A DNA stretch of 64,000 bases, from positions 105,199-169,198 of the forward strand of contig CAUYUJ010000758.1 of assembly GCA_963575745.1 (NCBI GenBank), written 5' to 3'. The DNA is from Prorocentrum cordatum. Its lineage: Eukaryota; Sar; Dinophyceae; Prorocentrales; Prorocentraceae. A program made the position numbers and the translations under genes. The notes below the pieces were generated by a model. That model did no database searches and was not told the DNA's origin. It saw nothing but the letters and a program-made list of their open reading frames with translations. Shown in pieces: positions 55,171 to 64,000 of this stretch (positions are counted from its first letter, which is position 1; every line of letters starts with the position of its first letter).

Positions 55171-55234
55171 AGGCCACGAGACTTGCGGGGGATGTGGCGA
55201 AGCAGAGACGCGGGGGAACAAGGTGGGTGTTGAT

Positions 55235-55335
55235 GAGGATGGTGGTGGTATTGATGATGGAGACGACGAGAATGCTGATGATCGTGATGATGATGGTGAT
55301 GGCGACGATGACGATGGACGATGACGACGGGGACA
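55235..55335. repeat. (GAT)n compound microsatellite
   Basis: GAT/GGT/GAC triplets. Confidence 0.9.
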
Positions 55336-56377
55336 CGCGGAGAGCAGGGGCAGATACGCGAAGAGGGAGGACGAGGGAGGGGGCCGGAAGGAATGACGCG
55401 GGGCGGTGTATCTTCAAAACGAAGAACAACATTGCAATATGGTAGGAAGTTTCTGGACGACCCCCCCCGTGGCGCGGTCAATGTCCGCGACAGCATCGCT
55501 GGCACTACGAACCAAATGTTCGAACTCTTCCTGCGAGGTTACCCGCGGGGTGGATCAGCCAGGGATGGGGGGCGAAACCGCCCCAGCGCAAAGCAAATGT
55601 ACAATCCTGAGAAACCCCAGCCCGCATCAACCGATCCGCAATAAGCACGCAAGCCTTTGACGACCACAACGCACGTGACGTCGCATAACGCGACGCGCCA
55701 TCGAAAACGTTCGACGCGCGCCTCGGAATGACATCGGGCTTCATGGAACGTCGAATGGAAAACATGAAAAACCGCCCTGTGGGCTCCGAGACTCAAAATT
55801 ACTGATGTGAAGGATTTCGGGTCGTCGATGATGGCGCCCCAGTTCCACCCTCCGTTCCCCCGCCCGGACTGCCCCGTCATGCTGAAATTTCGGAGCCGCT
55901 TCCAGAAGACCGACGGGAAGACGCACCGACGGTTGTGGGTTCAGGGGCGACCGCAATGGATAGAGCTCTGGGTATTTTAGGTCTCGGCCCCAGACATCCA
56001 TCTGGCCCGACCGAGGGTTTGCCAGCGCACCCCTTCATTCATGCAAATGCACTCGGCACATGTGACCACACACACACACACTCACCCTCCTGAGTACGGG
56101 ACACTCCCACTACCTCCAACATTGGGCACACGGGAGATCATGCAGAAAATTCCGGGAGACTCACGTGCGACATTGACACTATGAGCGAACATTATGAGGT
56201 ATTTACCAGTGGGTTGGGCTCTCTCCAATGCCTTGGTGTGGTAGTTTACGGCAGATGGGGCGCACAGGCAATTACGGTAGTACCTATGTTGGCCTGAGAA
56301 AATCCTGGGGAGTAAATCAGCGTATTCGTCGCGGTATCGCTCTGGGATTACAACACAGGTGGTGGGGGCTCTTGGGA
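55336..56377. other. No gene recognised
   Basis: GC-rich, with a short (CA)n at 56069-56084. No domain in any frame. Confidence 0.4.
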
Positions 56378-57354
56378 ATTGTTGACGCTTCGCGTATCCC
56401 CACCAGCCCATCCAGAAACGATGCTCAGGGGAGTTGAGGTGATCAGGGAAGTCGGGGAGCATGCAGAATAACAAAGGGCGGGGGAAGCTGTCACAGACCC
56501 CGAGAGGGGGAGGATGGAAGAGGAGTCGTCGTCGTCGTCGTCGTCGGAGGAGGAGGAGGAGGAGGAGGGGGAAGAGGAGGAGGAGGAGGAGGAGGAGGAG
56601 GACGGAGAAGGAGGAAGAATCGGAGGAGGAGGAGGAGGAGGGGAAGGAGCTTCTTGGGGGTCTTTTGAGGGCCTCTTGGAGGGCTTTTTGGGCGCCTTGG
56701 GGCATCTTGGGCGCCTCTTGGGACCCTCTTGAGGCGCTCTGGGGAGCCTTCGGGGCGCTTTTGGGGCCATCTTGGAGGGAGTCGATCAAACAAGAGGGGG
56801 GGTTTAATTAGCGCCCCCCCTCGGAAGCCCCTAAAATCGCCTCTTGGACCCCTCTTGGAACGCTCTTGGAGTGCTCTTGGGCGCTCTTGGGGCCGTCTTG
56901 GGGCTCTTTTGGGGCTCTCTTGGGGCCCTCTTGGGCCATCTTGGAGCCATCTCCAGGCCTCGGATGGCCATCGGAAGCGAAAAGGCGAGAAAGCAAAAAT
57001 CATTGATTTTCCTTAGGTTTTGGGACGATTTTGGCCTCTTCGGGGCCTCCTTGGGGAGCTGTTTGGCCACTTGGAGTTATCTTGGGGCCGTCTTTGGGCT
57101 TCTTGGAACCATCTTAGGAGCCATCGTGAGCGATCTTGCGCTATCTTGAGCCATCTTGGAGCTCATCTTGGGTTCTCTGAGGCGCTCTTGGAGCCGTCTT
57201 GGGCCATCTTGGACGCTCTAACTACCCGCGGCCCCCCCCGTCCAGGTCCAGGGGAGGGGGTAGGGGGAGGGGTAAACCCCTCCCCAAGGGGGAAGAGGGA
57301 GGGGTGGAAGAGGATCTGTTCTAGACCACCTACGCCCAGAGGGCTGGTGGGATT
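56378..57354 (+). repeat. Dispersed repeat, copy B
   Basis: Same orientation and same order of parts as 170-1032, but the CTTGG part is longer. Contains GGA repeat at 56530-56650. Its right end abuts unrelated DNA ('gccgtgcaacgg') whereas copy A abuts a CCT repeat, which places the element end at 'gggctggtgggatt'. Confidence 0.88.
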
Positions 57355-57444
57355 GCCGTGCAACGGTGTGTTGCAGATCGGTTTTGAATGAGTTCGGGGA
57401 CTTGCCGCGGACACTATTTGAGCCGGTGTGTCGGTCTTGTAGCA

Positions 57445-57545
57445 TTCGTTCCCCTTTTCTTCCTCCTCCGCCTCCTCCTCCTCCTCCGCCTCCTTCTCCC
57501 CCTCCTCCTCCTCCTCCTCCTCCTGCTCTTCCTCCTGCAGGTGGT
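57445..57545. repeat. (CCT)n/(CTCCGC) microsatellite
   Basis: CCT triplets with CGC interruptions. Confidence 0.93.
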
Positions 57546-57766
57546 TTTGCACCCGCGGGCCTGGGGCGGCCCGTTCTGCGAACCCCCAGCCTCGCGCCCC
57601 TCACTCGGGCGCGCGCGGCGTCTCGGGCACGCGGCGCCAGCGATTGCCGTTGCCCGCCTGGCATCGCAGCGTACGCCGCAGGCGGGCCTGGGCCCGCGCG
57701 CAGCCGAGGTGGTCTTCTGCCAGACGCCTCCTGCTTGACCACCACGGTAACGTTTTACCTGGTGGA

Positions 57767-58765
57767 ATGGCAGACAGGAATGATGGGAAAGTGTGGGCAT
57801 GCAAAGCCACGCGACTTTGTGGATACCAAACCAACTACCAGTCTCGCTCGACTTGCTGGGTTTGCGAGCGGGACCGCGACGGCAAGCCGACCACGGATGC
57901 GCCGCCATGGGGACGCAAGCCATCGAGGAGGCCATCGCTATCCAAAGCTAAGCTGCCATGGAAGAAGGATTGCGGAGATGATGACCATCACCCTGCTGCT
58001 CCTGCTGCAAATGCTCATCCAGACTCCAACGGTGAGGTCAGTAAGTGCAAGAAGGCCCTGCAGTCTCTTCGCAGGAACGAGGAGCATTCGATGGTCGTCC
58101 ACGCTCGCGCAGATCTGCTCAAGGCAGAAGCCGCTGCCAGGTCCAACATGAACCCCAACGACATTCTTCGCAGTGCCAAGGATCGCTTCGCCGTCGGCGA
58201 GGTGGAGCGCCACGAGCAGCAGGCCAAGGTCCAGAGCCTGGAGGCCGACATCGCCGAGGCCAAGAAGCACATCGCGACGCTCGAGACGGACGTCGCCACG
58301 CTGCAGGGCGAGGTGGCCCAGGTTCAGGCGGCGGCTGCAGCAGCAGCTGCGCAGCAGACGGCCGTGCCGCTGGCCAACGTCGCCCAGGTCGTCCACCAGC
58401 TCAAGACCGTGCTCGCACAAGCCCAGCAGGCGGTCGCTCAGGGCGCGACGAAGGAGCTTGTCGGCGCGCAACTGCTCGACCAGTTGGGCCAGCACGTCAG
58501 CAACCTCGGTGCGGCCGTGCAGCCGCCACCTCCAGCTCAGCCTCCTGGACCCGCGGCTGCTCCCACAGCTGTTGCCGCTCCTTTTCGTGCCCCATCAGCC
58601 ATTGGACTAGCTGATATGGTTCATGGGGGGCCCTTGACATGCGCAGGGGAAGGGACGTGCAGGTCAGTTAAGGGGACCTACTCTATGTTGGACACACGCA
58701 GCGCGCTCCAAGCCCAGGCTTCACGCCAAGTGGCCCGCGCGCCCGCGCAAACCCCTACACTTTGA
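57767..58765 (+). CDS. LINE 2 ORF1: zinc finger and coiled coil
   Basis: 333 codons from MADRNDGKVWACKATRLCGY. A Cys4 finger C-x5-C-x11-C-x2-C (residues 11-32: ...ACKATRLCG...TCWVC) recalls small RanBP2-type fingers. A coiled coil follows at about residues 140-190 (EVERHEQQAKVQSLEADIAE, KKHIATLETDVATLQGEVAQ), then Ala/Gln and Pro-rich parts. LINE ORF1 proteins commonly trimerise by a coiled coil and bind RNA. This is the only LINE frame here that is intact end to end. The start is the ATG in front of the finger; the frame is open upstream but crosses CCT repeat. Confidence 0.6.
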   Translation: MADRNDGKVWACKATRLCGYQTNYQSRSTCWVCERDRDGKPTTDAPPWGRKPSRRPSLSKAKLPWKKDCGDDDHHPAAPAANAHPDSNGEVSKCKKALQSLRRNEEHSMVVHARADLLKAEAAARSNMNPNDILRSAKDRFAVGEVERHEQQAKVQSLEADIAEAKKHIATLETDVATLQGEVAQVQAAAAAAAAQQTAVPLANVAQVVHQLKTVLAQAQQAVAQGATKELVGAQLLDQLGQHVSNLGAAVQPPPPAQPPGPAAAPTAVAAPFRAPSAIGLADMVHGGPLTCAGEGTCRSVKGTYSMLDTRSALQAQASRQVARAPAQTPTL

Positions 58766-58844
58766 TTCGGCTGCTCTCCCTCGTCAACATCGCCAGCTTA
58801 CAGTTCGAGCGCCCAAGGCCTTCCCTGGGGGGCATCCTTCAGAT

Positions 58845-59456
58845 GTGAGTAGTCATCCACTCCAGGGGCCACCAGAAGATAAAGCAGATGTTGGCGCTAT
58901 TCAGCAGGACACTCAGCTGGGGGCGCCTGCTAATACTGCTCAGGCGCAGGAGCGGCTGGACAATATCTACACGCACTTGATGGCCAATGCGGAAACCGAC
59001 CTCACCCACATCTATCAGCTCGGCGACGCGGACGCGTACAAAGGCAGAACAAACGGCAGCAAGCATGCATGGCGGCCCATTGGAGGCCCCACCAGAGGGC
59101 CTCATGCAGCAGCTGGCAGCGAGTCGAGACACACGCGGGCAATCAGCACGGCCTTGAAGGATCTTGGCACCAAGCAGTTGGACGGCAACACGAAGCATCG
59201 GCACTGGGATCACCTCAGTCGCCTTCTACGGCCTGGCCATGAGCAAGATGTCCACACAGCAGGAGGTTTCTTCTGGCTGGAAATGGCATGGCCTATTATA
59301 CACTTCGCTTCGCGAGCACCGCCTGATCTCAACCAATGTTGTTTGGATGCATTCGCGGGCCAGCTTGCACTACATGCTGATAAGTTAGAGACCCAGGCTG
59401 GTCGGGCGCGGCTTCCGTATTTTCACAAGCGGGCTCGAGATGCACTGGTATCGTGA
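58845..59456 (+). pseudogene. LINE 2 ORF2 spacer before RT
   Basis: Frame 0 open from about 58800. AQERLDNIYTHLMANAETDL, then RHWDHLSRLLRPGHEQDVH and FFWLEMAWPIIHFASRAPPD. No catalytic motif. In related elements such a helical region lies between endonuclease and RT. Confidence 0.45.
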
Positions 59457-59483
59457 CCAGCCCCGCTCTTCGGCCTCGCGCGC

Positions 59484-60559
59484 ATGAAGACCTGGTCGCA
59501 CAGCCAGGTCAACCGCCATGGGGACTTCACCTCGCACCCCCAAGCCATAGCCGATAGCCAGATGGATATGTGGAATCGCATCAGGGAGGGCACTACGGCA
59601 TCTGATGAGCCAGGCCTAAGAAGGCCAGCCAGACGAACCGATCGACACTCAGGTTATGGACCCCCTCATCGATGGAACGGACCAAGATATCCTGGTAGCT
59701 CGATTGCCGCCCAACGCGCTGCCCGCCCCCACCGTCGAGCAGGTCAGACATGCAGCGAAGACCTTCAGATGGGGAACGGGCCTTGGACATGATGCATTAC
59801 CTCCCAGAGCTTGGGCGCTGCTGTCAGATTCTGCATTGGCAATGTTACTCTATCTTTGCTGGGCGGCAGAATCGTGGGCGCGCTGGCCGACCGACGCGCT
59901 AGTGACCACATAATGCTCCTGAATACACCAAGCTGCGAATTGGACACGTACGATCTTGGAATGCCCGTCGCGCACGGCCTTACTTCGCCCTGGGCAAGGG
60001 CAGATCGACACAGGATGTAGGCGCCAGGGCCTTGCTATACGCTAAGGCCAATGCAGGTTCCGAGTCCAAGTCATTTCTCACGGCTTTGGTGGATACCAGC
60101 AAATGTTGTAACCGCGTCTGTTGGGGAAGGGTGCTGAGGGCGGCTGCTCAGCCCGACTTCCCGACGCCATTGCTCAAGCTATGTTTGGCGATGTACTACG
60201 CACCGAGGCGCATACGTTGGGACTCGACCTACAGCTACGCGGCCCAAGTGCAACGAGGCATTCTCCCTGGCTGCTCTGTGGCCATGTATCTGCTCCAATT
60301 GGTCACGATGCTGCCCTTCGGTGTGTTCGAGGAGTCTTTCGCACACGATGGGGCGCATCATTCTTTGTATATATATGCAGACGATATCACGCCCCAGATT
60401 GTCGCCACGTTGCAGGACATCGTTGAGGCATCGGCCCGCATCATCCAGAGGCTGGCTGCAGTACTGAGGGCTCTAGACCTTCCCACAGCCTCGGACAAAG
60501 CGAAGATCATCGCCGCGTCGCCAGGCGTCGCGCAGCAGGTAGCCAAACAAGTCCGATGA
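59484..60559 (+). pseudogene. LINE 2 reverse transcriptase
   Basis: Frame 1 (59656-59913): FRWGTGLGHDALPPRAWALL (TGxD..xpR entry block). Frame 2 from about 59960: RRARPYFALGKGRSTQDVGA, LTALVDTSKCCNRVCWGRVL (motif A Asp), RGILPGCSVAMYLLQL (motif B, GCs) and LYIYADDITPQIVATL (motif C, YADD at 60374-60385), ending 60559. At least two frameshifts lie between 59800 and 59960. The YADD core is intact. Confidence 0.88.
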
Positions 60560-60689
60560 CATGGTTTCAGAGTTTGTTCTGCAGTGGAGATATTGGGCAT
60601 GGAGGCAAGAGGTGGAGACAAGCCTCGCTATAGTGCTATCAGGAAGCGAATGACAAAGACGAAGGCCAGGCACCCCGCGTCTCAAAAGG

Positions 60690-61667
60690 TTGTGCGCCAT
60701 GGCACGAGTGGGCAGAGCAGTTGCACAGCCCTGCATTGGCCCTGCCCTCTTGCACGGGGTCCAAGTGATTGGAACCTCCAAGACCATGACCGCAGCCATG
60801 ACTAAGATGGTCAGGGTTGGCTGGAAGCGCATGCCGTCTGCAACTTCAACGTGGCTCGTGCCTCAGCTGGAACCTCAGCGGGATCAGCATCCAGAGATAT
60901 TCGCTGTCGCGGAGCCGCTCTATACTTGGGTTCAGATGGTGGCAGTCTCTTCTGTACCACGTGAAGTGCCACGCCAGGCTTTCTATCAACAGCAGCAAGC
61001 TCTGGGCAATGATCCAACGTCGGCTGCTGTTTCAGGTCCTGCAGGCGCGGTATGGAAGATCTTGGTTCAATTGAAGTGGGGAGTGCGCTCACCTTTCGAG
61101 TGGGCCACGGCGAACGGCATCAAGCTGGACCTGACCGTCGAGCCACCAGACTGGATCCGCACCCTAGCGCGCAAGTCTTTCATCCATATGAAATGGGAGC
61201 AATGGGCCCGCCGTAAAGACCACGCTCCTGAGAGAACGGCACCAGCGAGAAGCCCGAGCGGCTATTGGATGAGTCCCTTGCAGATGCTACTTGTGCCGAA
61301 GAAACAGGCTCGCCGCTGGAAGCTATCGGCCAGGGCTCGATGTGCGCTCAGATCGACTATCATCGGTGGCCAGCGGTCCCAAGCGAGGCTCCACAAACAC
61401 GGATATGCTGAAGATGGAGACTGCATGTGTTGTCAGAACTGCCCAGGCACACTTCATTATCGTCTTTGGTTTTGCCCGAACTTGGACGGCGTGAGGACGC
61501 AGGCTGTGGGCCTGCGCATAATCGAAGCAGCACGAGCAGCCCCAGACAATGAAATGTTATATACAGGGGGCCTCCTACATCGGGATGCTCTGCCCAGCTT
61601 GCCCCCTGTCTGCACGCAAGAGAAGTGGTATTATGACTACGGCGGTCGTGATGCCACGATTACGTGA
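60690..61667 (+). pseudogene. LINE 2 post-RT region with CCHC-type motif
   Basis: Frame 0. After RT: PALLHGVQVIGTSKTMTAAM, YQQQQALGNDPTSAAVSGPA, FEWATANGIKLDLTVEPPDW. Near 61420-61470: DGDCMCCQNCPGTLHYRLWF with a following Cys, a C-x2-C...H...C motif as in LINE 1 (CPRCPQGAETFFHRVWEC). The frame stops at 61665 and reopens in the same frame at 61701. Confidence 0.65.
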
Positions 61668-61700
61668 GAAATATATACAGATGGAGCTGGTCGCAAGCGT

Positions 61701-62430
61701 GTGGGATGGCCAGAAGCATCGAGAGCAGGCTGGGGCATTGCGATGATGAGAGGGCGCCAGCTGTTAGGACTTGCTTATGGGCCACTTCCTGGAGCCCAGC
61801 AATCAGTGCCCAGAGCTGAGATGATGGCAGTTATCTTGACTCTCAGAAATGAAACCTTACCGCTACACAGTTACACGGATTGCATGATGACGACCGACGG
61901 CATCAACAACGGCAACAGTTGGTGTTTGCACGCCAGGCGGCCCAACGTGGACCTATGGCACGTCCTCTGGCACGCGCTGGAGGATCAGGGTGGCATTTCG
62001 GATCAGCTGACGATCGAGCACGCGAAAGGCCATCGATCACAGAAGGATGCACCCACCACCTCCGACCAGGAAGAGAAGAAAGGCAACGAGTATACGGATG
62101 CGGCTGCAAAGAGGGGATTGGACAAACATGATGTGCCGACCCACGCTCGGGAGCTACACGCTGGGTTGCTGGATGGAGTTTGCCAGATCGCATCATGGAT
62201 TGGGAATCCACAGTGTTTGATGGAAGCAGCTGCCCCTGATCGAGCTCCTCCACCAGCCCGGCGGCCGCGACGGGGCCAACGAGTGCGCCGTCCACGGCCG
62301 CGGAGGCAGCTCCCACAGCCGTCGACACATGAGCGTTGGCATGAGATTGTGCGTGCTGATTATTTGTGGAGTTGTATCCATTGCGCGCGCTTTGCGCGAA
62401 CGGCACCTGGACGTAGGAAGCTTGCCAAGC
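61701..62430 (+). pseudogene. LINE 2 RNase H and C-terminal Cys motif
   Basis: SVPRAEMMAVILTLRNETLP (catalytic Glu), LHSYTDCMMTTDGINNGNSW (Asp), TIEHAKGHRSQKDAPTTSD (H-x-K-G-H) and GNEYTDAAAKRG (GNxxxDxxA) make an RNase H. The first Asp strand lies just before, read YTDGAGRKRVGWPEASRA from about 61675. Near 62365-62420, YLWSCIHCARFARTAPGRRK with a later Cys resembles the LINE 1 C-terminal motif. The frame stays open to 63122 through unrelated GC-rich sequence. Confidence 0.75.
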
Positions 62431-63446
62431 AGATTTGCTCTGTTCTTTTAGCTCAGCACCCCCCTCCCCCCCAGAGGGGCCGTCAAGCCGCGAGGGATCT
62501 CAGGGAGCCAAGAGGGCCGCGGATGAGCAGGTGCAAGATAATCGTGCTGTGCGTCCCCGACAGGACCTCGCCTCGGTTTTGCCCTCTCCTCTTGACCCCT
62601 CCTCGGGCCCCCGTGAGGTTGCTCCTCCGCCCCCCTCTTCCCCCCCCCCCTTCACCGCGAGCACCTCGAGCCCAGGCCCAGGATCCTGGCCAGGCCCGTG
62701 GAGGAGGTGGCGGAGCTTTTTTTATAAGGCAGGTTAGGCCCAGGGTAAACATCCCGAGCACGCAGCAGCGCGCCCTTCGCCGGGCCGTCGGCAGCGTTGC
62801 GTCGGGCTCGAAGAAGCGCCCCAGATCGGCGGCCCTTGGGAGGGCCAGCGCTGCCTTGCCCAGCAGGACGCCCCCCGCCGATGGCCCCGTTCCGCCCGAA
62901 GCTGCGCGGGGCCATATCATATTTAGAGTTGGCGAATTAATTGATGCACGAAATGCGGGTCATCTTCTGAGAGGTCTGCGGTGCCCCAGCTATATGCTGA
63001 GTGTGATCCCAGATTGTTGCAAGATAACCCTCAGCGAAAGTGGCGCAGAGATAATTTCGTTTCTGGCCGTCCTCCCAGGGATGGCCGACAGCACCCAATC
63101 CCGACCCCCCGCAGGCTCTTAGTCACGGATCCTGCGGTGCAGTGGTTAGGATTGCTGTCCAATCTATTTTCATAAGTTTATTATTTATGTGACAACTTGC
63201 TTGGTATTTTAATTTCCCGCCTGGTGTGATTGATTATCTGTCCCCCCCCCCCCTCCAGGCTTCCATGTTTGTCCTGACCAGGCCGTCCTGGTTGGTGAGG
63301 GAAGGGGCGCCCCGTTGCCGTGATGCTCTGGCTGGGCAATTGCGCGGTGGCTTTCCCACTTGATGTGTGCGATTGTGCGTTCTCATCGTTTCCCATCGTT
63401 TTCCGTCCCGTCGTTGACTCGGCGCGTCGCTCTATGTGTTGTTCGC
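62431..63446. other. No gene recognised; possible tRNA-like word
   Basis: GC-rich, with C runs at 62640-62650 and 63241-63253. 'tgcagtggttaggattgctg' at 63137-63156 resembles the D-arm/A-box of a tRNA-derived SINE, but the rest of a tRNA is missing. Confidence 0.35.
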
Positions 63447-63608
63447 TCCTCCTCCTCCTCCTCCTCCTCTCCCTCCTCCTCCTCCTCCTCCTCCTCCTCC
63501 TCCTCCTCCTCCTCCTCCTCCTCCTCCTCCTCCTCCTCCTCCTCCTCCTCCTCCTCCTCCTCCTACTCCTCCCCTTCCTCCTCCTCCTCCTCCTCCTCCT
63601 CCTCCTCC
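63447..63608. repeat. (CCT)n microsatellite
   Basis: About 160 bp of CCT with few interruptions. Confidence 0.98.
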
Positions 63609-63738
63609 CTCAAGCGATTTGGGCCCAGGCATTCCAGGATTTGCCTGAGTCCAGGCCTCTGGGCTTCCGAGCAACGCTTGAGGGACTGCACCCCAGAACC
63701 CGCCAGACTTCTAGGGTGCCGACAAACACAGAGGCAGC

Positions 63739-64000
63739 ATGGCACGGCTGTGGTCGCGATGCACGAAGTGCAGCAAATGCGAGTAGAACGAGAGGCTCAT
63801 CCAGCAGAAGAAGGTCTGCTCGGGGTGTGGCACAACAGTCGAACTCTACGTGAGGACGAAGAAAGTATCCTTCCAGCGGGACACGCTCAACTCTGACGAC
63901 GAGTTCGTGGACGCCTGGAGTGGTGATGAGGAGACCGAGGCAGGCGGACATCGCCAGCCCCTCCCCGCTGGCCCAGTGGGCATCCTCAGGGGGGGGCCTC
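63739..64000 (+). pseudogene. Start of a zinc-finger ORF, one in-frame TAG, cut by window end
   Basis: MARLWSRCTKCSKCE, then TAG at 63784-63786, then NERLIQQKKVCSGCGTTVEL in the same frame. Two C-x2-C pairs (CTKC/CSKC and CSGC) form a small Cys4 finger like those that begin dinoflagellate retroelement ORF1 proteins (compare LINE 2 ORF1). An acidic part (DDEFVDAWSGDEETEAGG) follows. The frame is open to the last base. Confidence 0.5.

Larger units (their letters stand above)
57767..62430 (+). mobile_element. LINE-type retrotransposon 2 (ORF1 plus ORF2)
   Basis: ORF1 with zinc finger and coiled coil, then RT, Cys motif, RNase H and a C-terminal Cys motif, all on the plus strand, in frames 2, 0, 1, 2, 0. 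No apurinic endonuclease is seen between ORF1 and RT; the spacer that normally follows the endonuclease directly follows ORF1. So this copy carries an internal deletion or the family lacks the domain. Confidence 0.85.

Noticed and set aside
61701-63122. Single 473-residue protein with RNase H and a long basic tail
   Set aside because: The tail after about 62430 is GC-rich intergenic sequence with C runs; the frame is open only by composition.
63131-63160. tRNA-derived SINE head
   Set aside because: Only a D-arm-like word is present; no B box at the right distance. Kept only as a note.

Overview
The window is nuclear DNA of a eukaryote, most likely a dinoflagellate. Four things support this. 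(1) Short sequences closely resembling the dinoflagellate trans-spliced leader sit just upstream of unidirectional genes at about 45.1, 46.6 and 48.4 kb. (2) It carries reverse-transcriptase families and C-terminal Cys-motif proteins of the kind that fill dinoflagellate genomes. (3) It is GC-rich, with huge amounts of GGA/CCT, CTTGG, ATC and GA simple repeat. (4) No bacterial operons, ribosome binding sites or CRISPR arrays are present. A Prorocentrum-like genome is my guess from the composition; it is not proven. There is one 100-N assembly gap (19102-19201).

Layout. 0.2-1.0 kb: copy A of a dispersed repeat. 1.6-17.7 kb: one 16-kb Ty1/copia-type LTR retrotransposon with 237-bp LTRs (about 89% identical by my hand alignment), a 5-bp target duplication, a tRNA-iMet-like primer binding site and degenerate gag, zinc knuckle, protease, integrase, reverse transcriptase and RNase H. 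It also carries three passenger domains: a Tpt1/KptA-like RNA 2'-phosphotransferase, a RING-H2 finger and a methyltransferase-like region. 17.7-19.4 kb: simple repeats and the gap. 19.4-22.5 kb: a broken LINE (RT, RNase H, C-terminal Cys motif). 22.5-34 kb: mostly non-coding, with C-, GGA-, ATC- and CTTGG-rich repeats. 34-41 kb: an RT fragment, a broken zinc-finger gene and a repeat-protein ORF. 41.6-43.3 kb: a broken member of what looks like a multicopy family. 43.4-50.8 kb: three plus-strand genes flanked on both sides by the same 145-bp minisatellite and by GA repeats. 51-57.4 kb: a retroelement 5' fragment, several tandem repeats and copy B of the dispersed repeat. 57.8-62.4 kb: a second LINE with ORF1 and ORF2. 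The window ends in the start of another zinc-finger ORF.

Most notable observation. The copia element contains 31 copies of a 14-nt hairpin of form GCNNG-GNRA-CN'N'GC. The two inner stem pairs change together in at least seven combinations, and the loop is always a GNRA tetraloop. They occur in the leader, in all three codon phases of the ORFs and in the 3' region; I saw none elsewhere in the window. Most are read as xGNxP peptides. This looks like either a conserved RNA structure or a self-dispersing palindromic insertion, and I do not know of a description of it. Second in interest are the three spliced-leader relics before three successive genes, which suggest retroposed mRNAs.

Almost all ORFs are frameshifted or carry stops, so coordinates of protein pieces are those of open stretches and not of intact genes.
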